A stretch of DNA of 6,016 nucleotides from an uncultured Ruminococcus sp. (GCA_902802975.1 CADCOF010000001.1:1-6016), one strand, 5' to 3'; counted from the stretch's first letter, positions 1 to 5,958 are shown. Numbers and translations: made by a program. The notes: generated from the sequence alone by a model not told the origin.

Positions 1-1
1 G

Positions 2-40
2 GGAAGAATAAATGTTGAACGCGGCGAAGACTTCCGTTAA
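2..40 (+). CDS. Possible 3' end of a convergent plus-strand gene (partial)
   Basis: Of the three plus-strand frames at the left edge, only the one starting at base 2 stays open. It gives 12 residues (GRINVERGEDFR) and then two in-frame stops in a row, TAA TAA, at 38-43. Tandem stops and the charged tail are compatible with the C-terminus of a gene entering from the left and converging on rluD. Thirteen codons are too few to recognise a family, and an open run of this length is common by chance. The alternative is plain intergenic sequence. Confidence 0.2.
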   Translation, partial: GRINVERGEDFR

Positions 41-60
41 TAATACAGCTCGACGGAACT

Positions 61-85
61 GGGTGCGGCAGCATGCCGCCCGCCC
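61..85 (-). terminator. GC-rich hairpin just downstream of rluD
   Basis: A perfect 6-bp stem, GCGGCA (65-70) with TGCCGC (74-79), closes a 3-base loop only 8 bases past the rluD stop codon. GGG and CCC runs outside the stem may lengthen it imperfectly. No U-tract follows on the minus strand, so it is not a textbook intrinsic terminator. It could stabilise the 3' end of the mRNA, or act in both directions if a convergent gene ends at base 40. Confidence 0.3.
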
Positions 86-87
86 GA

Positions 88-1002
88 TCAGGAAATACCG
101 TTTTTGCTCAAAAAGCGTTTAAAATAGTCGGGCAATTCCGAATCGAAAGACAAATACTCACCTGTTATCGGGTGAACAAAACCTATCTTTTTTGCGTGCA
201 AACACTGCCCGCGCAGCTCCGTTATCACTTTCTGCGAACCATACACAGGGTCGCCCGCCACTGCGTGACCCAGATACGCCATATGCACGCGTATCTGATG
301 TGTGCGCCCGGTCTCGAGTTTCAGCGACAAATGCGAAAAACCGCCTCCGCTGTCTATCACGCTGTAATGCGTTACCGCAGGCTTTGAATTGCATTCGGTA
401 ACGCACATTTTCTTTCGATCTATCTTACTTCTGCCGATAGGCGCATTGACCGTTCCGCTGTCATCTTTAAGTCTGCCGTAAACAACGGCTTCGTATTCGC
501 GCGAAAACGAATGCACTTTGATCTGTTCTGCAAGTCCGATATGGGCTTTGTCATTTTTCGCCACGATCAAAAGCCCACTTGTGTCCTTATCGATACGGTG
601 TACTATTCCGGGGCGCAATACGCCGTTGATGCCCGAAAGGCTTCCCTTGCAATGGTACAAAAGCGCATTGACAAGCGTGCCGCTGTAATTTCCGGGCGCA
701 GGGTGAACGACCATACCCTTGCATTTGTTCACAACGAGCAGGTCGTTATCCTCATACACGATATCGAGCGGAATATCCTCCGCCTCGGCTTCAAGCTCTT
801 TCGGTTCGGGAATATCAATTGTAATCTCATCGCCTGATTTCGGCTTGTATTTTTTATTCACCGAAACGCCGTTAACAGTTATCCTGCCTTCGTCGGCAAG
901 CGATGACGCCGCACTTCGGGAAAGAGTCTCTATATTATCGCATATAAGCTTGTCAATACGAACGCCATCATTCTCTGCCGTTACAGTCAATTTGTACTCC
1001 AT
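88..1002 (-). CDS. rluD: RluA/RluD-family large-subunit pseudouridine synthase
   Basis: This enzyme isomerises specific uridines in RNA to pseudouridine, most likely in 23S rRNA; it acts in the cytoplasm. The product is 304 residues, normal for the family. Residues about 13-66 form an S4-type RNA-binding domain (GVRIDKLI ... ITVNG). The catalytic domain follows, with the signature HRIDKDTSGLLIVAKN at about 135-150; the Asp of HRID (D138) is the expected nucleophile. Further family motifs are LETGRTHQIRVH at about 229-240 and GDPVYG at about 250-255. Three start codons lie in a row: TTG (1008), ATG (1005) and ATG (1002). I chose 1002 because GAGGA at 1009-1013 is then six bases away; from 1005 it would be only three. 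The 1005 ATG overlaps the lspA stop as TGATG, so translational coupling is likely either way. E. coli RluD modifies helix 69 of 23S rRNA; the exact target of this homologue cannot be read from the sequence, and an RluA/RluC-like specificity remains possible. Confidence 0.95.
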   Translation of the reverse strand: MEYKLTVTAENDGVRIDKLICDNIETLSRSAASSLADEGRITVNGVSVNKKYKPKSGDEITIDIPEPKELEAEAEDIPLDIVYEDNDLLVVNKCKGMVVHPAPGNYSGTLVNALLYHCKGSLSGINGVLRPGIVHRIDKDTSGLLIVAKNDKAHIGLAEQIKVHSFSREYEAVVYGRLKDDSGTVNAPIGRSKIDRKKMCVTECNSKPAVTHYSVIDSGGGFSHLSLKLETGRTHQIRVHMAYLGHAVAGDPVYGSQKVITELRGQCLHAKKIGFVHPITGEYLSFDSELPDYFKRFLSKNGIS

Positions 1003-1004
1003 CA

Positions 1005-1487
1005 TCAATCCTCATCTTTGACTGCGGGCTTTTTTGGCGCAATATTCTTTTTGCAGAACATAACCGAAATGATCAGCAGCACCGCGCCGACCGTGATAAA
1101 ATAATCGGCAAGATTGCACACCGGCGAAAAAAACGAAAACTGCAAAAAGTCAACAACATATCCGCGGAATATCCTGTCTATCAGATTGCCGATACCGCCG
1201 CCTATTATCAAAACGATCGCCGCCAAAAACAGTTTACCTTCTATTTTATAATTGTAAAACATATAACCCATACCGCCGAATATAAGCAGTGTTACAAGTA
1301 TAAAAAACCACTGTTTATTCTGCATGATACCGAAGGCTGCGCCGCGGTTTTCCACATATACAAAATAGTAGAAATTATCTATCACCGTAATAAGTCCGGC
1401 GGGCTTTACAACGTTGAGCGCATATAGCTTTGTAAGCTGGTCTGCAGCGACCAGCAGGATTATCAATATTATGGCAATTGCTGTCAT
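1005..1487 (-). CDS. lspA: Lipoprotein signal peptidase (signal peptidase II)
   Basis: LspA is an aspartic protease of the cytoplasmic membrane. It cuts the signal peptide from prolipoproteins after the lipobox cysteine has been diacylglycerylated by Lgt. The 160-residue product has the usual family size and four hydrophobic segments, at about 4-22, 58-78, 86-103 and 129-146, then a short charged tail rich in Lys and Asp. Conserved motifs appear in order: DQLTK (16-20), ENRGAAFG (46-53), GGGIGNLIDR (96-105), VVDF (111-114) and NLAD (125-128). By homology with Pseudomonas LspA the catalytic aspartates are D113 and D128. Residue 124, before NLAD, is Cys where many family members have Phe. The ATG at 1485-1487 is preceded by AAAGGA (1495-1500) with a seven-base spacer. 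The gene runs straight into rluD, with its TGA at 1005-1007, and lies 453 bp downstream of ileS across a repeat-filled gap. Confidence 0.97.
   Translation of the reverse strand: MTAIAIILIILLVAADQLTKLYALNVVKPAGLITVIDNFYYFVYVENRGAAFGIMQNKQWFFILVTLLIFGGMGYMFYNYKIEGKLFLAAIVLIIGGGIGNLIDRIFRGYVVDFLQFSFFSPVCNLADYFITVGAVLLIISVMFCKKNIAPKKPAVKDED
1009..1013 (-). promoter_or_regulatory. Ribosome binding site that decides the rluD start
   Basis: GAGGA on the minus strand lies inside the last codons of lspA. It is six bases before the ATG at 1002, three before the ATG at 1005 and adjacent to the TTG at 1008, so 1002 has the best spacing. Being inside the upstream gene, it would be opened by ribosomes finishing lspA. 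Confidence 0.6.
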
Positions 1488-1530
1488 GGGCAGTTCCTTT
1501 CGATCAATTAGGAATGTGTAATTCGTAATG

Positions 1531-1729
1531 CAGACTGTGCCAAAACGATAATTTGCCGCAGTATAACCCCTCCGTCATGCCTGCTGCCGCAGGCATGACA
1601 CCTCCCCTACAGGGGAGGCACATGATGATTTTAAGCCATTTTTTAAGCCTCCCCTTTAGGAGAGGTGTCGCAAGGTACGCAGTACCTTGTGACGGAGGGG
1701 TTTCAATCTGCGACTTTTGGCACAGTCTG
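1531..1729. mobile_element. MITE-like palindromic element, 199 bp, 15-bp terminal inverted repeats
   Basis: The ends are a perfect inverted repeat: CAGACTGTGCCAAAA at 1531-1545 and its exact reverse complement at 1715-1729. A direct AATG flanks each end (1527-1530 and 1730-1733), and removing the element with one copy restores an uninterrupted series of 7-bp units, which supports a true 4-bp target duplication. Inside is a second perfect 13-bp inverted repeat (1565-1577 with 1690-1702, around CCCCTCCGTCA). It encloses an 11-bp hairpin (1574-1584/1589-1599), an 8-bp hairpin (1601-1608/1611-1618) and a third hairpin (1667-1678/1682-1693). Bases 1598-1619 also pair with 1647-1668 at 20 of 22 positions. 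It has no transposase, so it would depend on one encoded elsewhere. The parent insertion-sequence family cannot be named from this window. Confidence 0.75.
1565..1702. repeat. Inner CCCCTCCGTCA palindromic module
   Basis: This 138-bp core of the element above is bounded by the perfect 13-bp inverted repeat and folds almost entirely into hairpins on either strand. A shorter repeat of similar plan (CTCC-TC-GTCA ends, a CGCAGG-type hairpin, then CACC) occurs at 5959-6016 without the outer terminal repeats. The core may therefore be a separate repeat family that was captured by, or inserted into, the outer element. Confidence 0.5.
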
Positions 1730-1833
1730 AATGCGTAATTATTGTGGAAAAGCGATAGTTTATCACGCCAACAACATTTTTGTGTAATCCAAAAATATTT
1801 ATTTGAGAGGAAATCACTAACAGCGAGAATTAA

Positions 1834-1868
1834 TTGCGCATTGCGAATTACGAATTGCGAATTACGAA
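1834..1868. repeat. 7-bp tandem repeat, five units
   Basis: Five consecutive heptamers read TTGCGCA, TTGCGAA, TTACGAA, TTGCGAA, TTACGAA on the plus strand. The last four form two perfect 14-bp copies (1841-1854 and 1855-1868). The left arm at 1515-1528 and 1734-1738 carries the same kind of heptamers in inverted orientation. Confidence 0.75.
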
Positions 1869-1890
1869 TTAAATTGTTGTTCAACTATAG

Positions 1891-1918
1891 GACCTGCGGC
1901 TAAAGCTTGCGCAGGTTC
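1891..1918 (-). terminator. Terminator-like hairpin downstream of ileS
   Basis: ACCTGCG (1892-1898) pairs perfectly with CGCAGGT (1910-1916) around an 11-base loop, 22 bases past the ileS stop on the minus strand. The sequence that follows is only moderately T-rich and has no run of T residues, so termination would be partial at best. It may instead be a transcript-stabilising hairpin. It bears on whether lspA-rluD is transcribed with ileS. Confidence 0.3.
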
Positions 1919-1940
1919 TACAGTGATCATTTGTTATATT

Positions 1941-4724
1941 TCAGGCTTTCTGACTTCTTAATACTCCTGCACATCTGGCGCATACGCACGGATATTCTGC
2001 GTCCGCACCTACAGTTGTTGAGTAGCCCCAGCAGCGTTCGCACTTCTCGCCTTCTGCCTTCTCAACAGTAACAGCAAGATCATTTACACTCTCATCGTTC
2101 ACAAGCTTTACACCCGATACGATGAATGCCGTCTTCAGCTCGTCCTCTACCGACTTGATGAAATCATACTCTTCACCGGTGCATGCAAGCGTAATGCTGC
2201 ACTCAAGCGATGATTTGATAAGCTTGTTCGATACTGCCTCTTCAATGGACTTCTTAACGATATCGCGCAGCTCGTGAATCTTGTCCCAGCGTGCGATAAA
2301 CTCAGCGTCTGCGCCAACCTCGGGAACATCCGGCATCTCGTTGTAAACTGCATGCTCTTTGTTAACATTGCTTGCGTGCGGCATGAACTTCCAGATCTCA
2401 TCGGAAGTATATGCAAGAATAGGCGTGATCATTCTCGTCATTGCGTCAAGAATGATATAGATAGCTGTCTGTGCCGCTCTGCGCTCCTTGCAGTCTGCAG
2501 CCTCTGTATACAGTCTGTCCTTCAATACATCGAGATAGAAGTTCGACATATCGATAACACAGAAATTATGGATAGCATGATAAACGTTGTGGAACTCGTA
2601 AGCGTCATAACCCGCGCGAACCTTCTTGTCAAGCTCCTTGAGCTTGTATACAGCCCACTTGTCGATAGGCAGCAGCTCGTCTAAAGCTACCATATCCTTA
2701 TCGGGGTCGAAGTCATACAGATTCGAGAGGATATATCTGGCTGTATTTCTGATCTTACGGTACGATTCGGAAAGCTGCTTCAGAATATCCTTTGAGATAC
2801 GGATATCTGCGTGATAGTCAGACGACGCTACCCACAAGCGGAGAATATCTGCTCCGTACTGCTCCACTACCTCGCTCGGGAGGATACCGTTTCCGAGAGA
2901 TTTACTCATCTTTCTGCCCTGACCGTCAACTACCCAGCCATGCGTCAGAACGGTCTTGTACGGTGACTCGCCCGTCGTTGCAACGCTCGTCAAAAGCGAA
3001 GACTGGAACCAGCCTCTGTACTGATCTGCACCCTCAAGATAGAGATCTGCGGGGAATCTGAGCTCCTTGCGCTCTCTAAGTACAGACGCATGAGTAGAAC
3101 CGGAATCGAACCACACGTCCATGATGTCCTTCTCTTTGTCGAACTCAGTGCCGCCGCACTTTTTGCACTTTGTGCCTTCCGGAAGAATTTCTGCAGCGTC
3201 CTTCTCGAACCACGCGTCCGAGCCTTCCGCTCTGAACAGATCCGCTACAGCCTGCATAGCGTCCTTATCGATGTGCGGCTCTCCGCAGTTTTTGCAGAAG
3301 AATATCGGGATCGGAACGCCCCATTTTCTCTGACGCGAAATACACCAGTCCTTGCGCTCTCTTACCATGTTGGAGATACGAACCTCGCCCCAAGCAGGAA
3401 TCCACTCAACGCCCTTGATAGCCTCAAGTGTCTTCTCCTTGAAGTCCTCAACGGAGCAGAACCACTGATCTGTAGCTCTGAAAAGAACCGGCTTTTTACA
3501 TCTCCAGCAGTGCGGGTACTGGTGAATGATCTTCTTGAGTGCAAACAGCGAGCCCGTCTCCTCAAGATAAAGAGCGATCGGCTTGTTTGCGTCTTCTGTC
3601 GAAAGACCTGCAAAGCGTCCCGCTTCTTCGGTCAGAATACCGTCTGCGTCAACAGGAACAACGATCGGAATTTCGGGGTAATTTCTGCACACGTCATAGT
3701 CTTCGATACCGTGACCGGGTGCGGTATGAACGCAGCCTGTACCGCTTTCGAGCGTTACGTGGTCGCCTACGATAAGCACGGGCTGACGGTCGAGGAACGG
3801 GTGCTGCACCTTCATGTATTCAAACTCGCTGCCCTTGAATGTCGCAGTAACTTCATACTCTGTTTTGCCGGCAGCCTGCATTGCCTCTTCATAAAGAGCG
3901 TCTGCCATGATATAGTATTCATCGCCCGACTTGATAACGTTATAGTCGAAATCGGGGCCTACGCAGATAGCAACGTTTGCGGGGAGAGTCCATGTTGTTG
4001 TTGTCCAGATAACGAACGAGGTCTTGTCTGCGGGAATGCCTTTTTCTGTCAGCAAACCCTTGTCGTCTGTCACTTTGAACTTAACGTAGATAGAATGACA
4101 CGGATCCTCTGCGTACTCGATCTCTGCTTCCGCAAGCGCGGTTTTACAATCGGGGCACCAGTACACAGGCTTCAAGCCTTTATAAATGTAACCCTTGCAT
4201 GCCATATCGGAGAACACTTCAATCTGACGAGCCTCGAACTCATGCTGCAAAGTAACATACGGGTGATCCCAATCGCCTATTGCGCCGAGACGCTTGAACG
4301 AATTGCGCTGATCGTTGAGATACTTGTCAACAAAATCGCGGCAGATCGTGCGGAGTTCTGTATCGGAAATAGACGTAGAATTAGTGATACCCGCCTTTGC
4401 TCTTGCTTTAAGTTCCGTGGGAAGTCCGTGAGTATCCCAGCCGGGAACATACGGTGCCTTGAAACCGGACATATTCTTGTATCTGATTATAATATCCTTG
4501 AGCACCTTGTTAAGTGCAGTTCCAAGATGGATATCGCCGTTTGCATACGGAGGGCCGTCATGAAGAACAAAAAGCGGCTTGCCCTCGTTTTTCTCCATAA
4601 GCGTCTCATACACTCTGTCCGTTTCCCACGTTTTAAGCGTTTCGGGTTCGCTCTTCGGCAGCCCTGCCCTCATTGGGAATTTGGTTGCGGGAAGATTCAT
4701 TGTGTTCTTAAAATCCTGTGCCAT
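1941..4724 (-). CDS. ileS: Isoleucyl-tRNA synthetase, IleRS1 type
   Basis: This cytoplasmic class Ia synthetase attaches isoleucine to tRNA-Ile and hydrolyses mischarged valine in its CP1 editing domain. The 927-residue length is typical. Visible landmarks: GPPYANGDIHLGT (57-69), the HIGH-motif region, here HLGT; PGWDTHGLP (94-102); the editing-site stretch WTTTTWTLPAN (240-250); GTGCVHTAPGHG (328-339) followed by E341-D342, where the editing Asp is expected; KMSKS (605-609); and an anticodon-binding helical domain at about 690-830. The C-terminal zinc ribbon has C895, C898, C915 and C918, marking the bacterial IleRS1 branch rather than IleRS2. Further CxxC pairs at 190-193, 406-409, 477-480 and 520-523 are probable structural zinc sites. 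The start ATG (4722-4724) has AAGGAG at 4734-4739 with a nine-base spacer. divIVA ends 59 bp upstream with no hairpin between, so co-transcription is likely. That gap is too short for a T-box leader. The Thr at the last HIGH position is the one odd feature; the frame is otherwise intact. Confidence 0.98.
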   Translation of the reverse strand: MAQDFKNTMNLPATKFPMRAGLPKSEPETLKTWETDRVYETLMEKNEGKPLFVLHDGPPYANGDIHLGTALNKVLKDIIIRYKNMSGFKAPYVPGWDTHGLPTELKARAKAGITNSTSISDTELRTICRDFVDKYLNDQRNSFKRLGAIGDWDHPYVTLQHEFEARQIEVFSDMACKGYIYKGLKPVYWCPDCKTALAEAEIEYAEDPCHSIYVKFKVTDDKGLLTEKGIPADKTSFVIWTTTTWTLPANVAICVGPDFDYNVIKSGDEYYIMADALYEEAMQAAGKTEYEVTATFKGSEFEYMKVQHPFLDRQPVLIVGDHVTLESGTGCVHTAPGHGIEDYDVCRNYPEIPIVVPVDADGILTEEAGRFAGLSTEDANKPIALYLEETGSLFALKKIIHQYPHCWRCKKPVLFRATDQWFCSVEDFKEKTLEAIKGVEWIPAWGEVRISNMVRERKDWCISRQRKWGVPIPIFFCKNCGEPHIDKDAMQAVADLFRAEGSDAWFEKDAAEILPEGTKCKKCGGTEFDKEKDIMDVWFDSGSTHASVLRERKELRFPADLYLEGADQYRGWFQSSLLTSVATTGESPYKTVLTHGWVVDGQGRKMSKSLGNGILPSEVVEQYGADILRLWVASSDYHADIRISKDILKQLSESYRKIRNTARYILSNLYDFDPDKDMVALDELLPIDKWAVYKLKELDKKVRAGYDAYEFHNVYHAIHNFCVIDMSNFYLDVLKDRLYTEAADCKERRAAQTAIYIILDAMTRMITPILAYTSDEIWKFMPHASNVNKEHAVYNEMPDVPEVGADAEFIARWDKIHELRDIVKKSIEEAVSNKLIKSSLECSITLACTGEEYDFIKSVEDELKTAFIVSGVKLVNDESVNDLAVTVEKAEGEKCERCWGYSTTVGADAEYPCVCARCAGVLRSQKA

Positions 4725-4783
4725 TGGTAATTTCTCCTTTCGTGCTGATTCACACAGTCACGTAAATTAGCGGCTGATTATTA

Positions 4784-5605
4784 TTAATCGGCCTTTTTAA
4801 CATCATAGTCCTCGCCGAACTTCAGCTTGCCAAAGCGCGACTCAAACTTTGATTTATCGATTTGAATTTTGCCGTCCTTAGATACGTCTTCTTTTTCCGG
4901 CTCTTTTTCGCTTTCCGGTGCAGATGCAGGCATAATAACAGGCGCTGCTGCTGCTTCCGCGTTTGCTGTATCTTCGGTTGCTGCGGTGGCATTCTCAACT
5001 GCTTCTTCTATTGTCTGAAATGCCTCTTCTTCCTTTGCCTGTGCTTTCGGTTTAGGTTTAGCCTTTGCCTTATCTTCATCGGCAAATGTCTTTGTTGGGT
5101 ACCTTGAGTCAAGATCATCTCTGAGCCTCGCGCTCTCCCCATCCTCGGGCAGCATCATCAGCGACTCTATCTGCTTTTTGTAATTTTCGATAAGCTTCTT
5201 TCTGATAAGCGCGGCTTCTTCCGTCATTCTCACTGCCTGCTGTTTTTGCGCTTTAATTCGGCTGTTTGTATCAGCCAACGCTTTGTCCGCATCCCTATGC
5301 GCTTTTTCCATGATCGCCTTTGCCTCAGCCTGCGCTTCCGCTCTGATCTTGTCCGCGTCCTTTTGCGCCTTCACAAGAACTGCCGAAACTGCGCTTTCTT
5401 CCATGCGCTTTTCTTCGAGCATTTTCATCAGCTTCTGGCATCTGTCTTCATAATCTGCATTTTCCTTTCGAAGTCTCGGAAGGTCTTCAAGCTGTTCCGC
5501 AAGCTTCTCTACATCGTCGATAAAGCTGTCCACTTCATCAACACGGTATCCACCGATACTTGCCTTCTTAAACTTGATATTCCTTACCTCGTCTAATGTA
5601 AGCAT
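4784..5605 (-). CDS. divIVA: DivIVA-family cell-division/polar scaffold protein
   Basis: DivIVA proteins bind curved membrane at septa and poles and recruit division, growth or segregation partners. The 273-residue product starts with the family domain: LTLDEVRNIKF (2-12), then GGYRVDEVDSFIDDVEKL (18-35), the conserved GY-x-x-x-EVD-x-F block. Residues about 32-150 form a long heptad-rich coiled coil, with Ala/Lys/Glu repeats at 79-112. Residues about 175-240 are a low-complexity Lys-Pro-Ala-Glu linker, probably disordered. A more conserved tail follows at 245-270 (GKIQIDKSKFESRFG, then LKFGEDYD). Membrane contact in B. subtilis DivIVA uses F17-R18 before GY; the equivalent loop here reads SIGGY, one residue longer, so the contact chemistry may differ. 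The start ATG has AAGGG at 5612-5616 with a six-base spacer. It is the first gene of the visible cluster and probably shares a transcript with ileS. Family assignment is firm; the specific partner (MinJ-like, Spo0J/RacA-like, or a GpsB-like role) is unknown. Confidence 0.95.
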   Translation of the reverse strand: MLTLDEVRNIKFKKASIGGYRVDEVDSFIDDVEKLAEQLEDLPRLRKENADYEDRCQKLMKMLEEKRMEESAVSAVLVKAQKDADKIRAEAQAEAKAIMEKAHRDADKALADTNSRIKAQKQQAVRMTEEAALIRKKLIENYKKQIESLMMLPEDGESARLRDDLDSRYPTKTFADEDKAKAKPKPKAQAKEEEAFQTIEEAVENATAATEDTANAEAAAAPVIMPASAPESEKEPEKEDVSKDGKIQIDKSKFESRFGKLKFGEDYDVKKAD

Positions 5606-5703
5606 ATATTTCCCTTCTATCTTTACTTTATTTGATTATTGTGAAGTTTGGAGAGTTGAGAGTGAAGTTGTTCTGAAGGTCTGAGTACTTTCTCCGGTAA
5701 ATA

Positions 5704-5733
5704 AATATATGTATTTACTCATTGCAGCGTTAA
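5704..5733 (-). promoter_or_regulatory. Candidate sigma-A-type promoter for divIVA-ileS
   Basis: On the minus strand TTAACG (5728-5733; four of six to TTGACA) and TATATT (5704-5709; five of six to TATAAT) are 18 bases apart. Transcription would start near 5697 and leave a leader of about 90 bases. The -10 lies in an AT-rich 7-bp hairpin, GTAAATA/TATTTAC (5697-5703/5712-5718). A weaker alternative is TTCACT (5661-5666) with CACAAT (5638-5643), spacer 17. The region is AT-rich, so chance matches are expected, and an upstream promoter outside the window is also possible. Confidence 0.35.
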
Positions 5734-5757
5734 TAGTTGTTAGTTGTTGGCTAATCT

Positions 5758-5855
5758 ACTAACTACTAACCACTAACTACTAACCACTAACTACTAACCA
5801 CTAACCACTAACCACTAACCACTAACCACTAACCACTAACTACTAACTACTAACT
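5758..5855. repeat. Heptanucleotide tandem array, 14 units of ACTAACC/ACTAACT
   Basis: Exactly 98 bp comprise fourteen 7-bp units with no insertion or deletion. Every unit is ACTAAC followed by C or T; eight end in C (units 2, 4 and 6-11) and six end in T. The variation is thus confined to one position. Irregular related sequence flanks it: TAGTTGTTAGTTGTTGG at 5734-5750 (roughly inverted) and GTTAACTACCAACT at 5856-5869. On the minus strand the unit reads GGTTAGT or AGTTAGT. The array is about 25 bp upstream of the candidate -35 of divIVA. Confidence 0.95.
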
Positions 5856-5958
5856 GTTAACTACCAACTCAAATAACGACGTTTACTATAATTCCACTTT
5901 CCACTTTTATTTTTAATACTATAAATGAGCAAATTTTGAATTGTTCGTCATTTTGTAC

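Larger units (their letters stand above)
1518..1851. repeat. Interrupted 21-bp inverted repeat hosting the MITE-like element
   Basis: If bases 1531-1733 (the MITE-like element plus one AATG copy) are removed, bases 1518-1530 join 1734-1741 to give a 21-base arm. This arm is the reverse complement of 1831-1851 with 19 of 21 positions matching; both differences are T/C transitions. The reconstructed unit is about 131 bp with roughly 89 bp between the arms. Both arms are made of 7-bp units of the TTACGAA/TTGCGCA type. It may be an older palindromic repeat or a degenerate small transposable element that later received the insertion. Confidence 0.65.
1488..1940. other. 453-bp gene-free gap between ileS and lspA, filled with repeats
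   Basis: No credible gene is present. From left to right it holds the lspA ribosome binding site (1495-1500), one arm of an older inverted repeat (1518-1530), a 199-bp MITE-like element (1531-1729) with its 4-bp duplication, the rest of the interrupted arm (1734-1741), an AT-rich unique stretch (about 1742-1826), the second arm with a 7-bp tandem repeat (1831-1868) and a terminator-like hairpin behind ileS (1891-1918). A 126-codon open frame crosses it on the minus strand, but it is made of these repeats. Confidence 0.8.

Noticed and set aside
1531..1729. Strong bidirectional intrinsic terminator
   Set aside because: The hairpins are stable but lack adjoining T-runs on either strand, and the terminal repeats with target duplication explain the structure better as a mobile element. 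Some effect on read-through is still possible.
1504..1884. 126-codon minus-strand open frame in the ileS-lspA gap
   Set aside because: It runs through the MITE-like element and the heptamer repeats, so its residues are translated palindromes; there is no family signature. This is a typical repeat-derived false gene.
3090..4730. 546-codon plus-strand open frame antisense to ileS
   Set aside because: It lies wholly across the intact ileS gene. Its product is rich in Cys, Arg, His and Val without a recognisable domain, and no ribosome binding site precedes its start. It is explained by the codon bias of ileS on the other strand.
4862..5107. 81-codon plus-strand frame rich in Cys, Phe and Arg
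   Set aside because: It is the antisense shadow of the Ala-Lys-Glu-Pro-rich linker of divIVA, and its odd composition follows from that low complexity.
5606..5757. Riboswitch or T-box in the divIVA leader
   Set aside because: Only a short AT-rich stem and weak direct repeats are visible; no conserved T-box or other riboswitch motif could be identified by eye.
5758..5855. CRISPR array
   Set aside because: The units are 7 bp and contiguous, with no spacers and no cas genes nearby; it is a simple tandem repeat.
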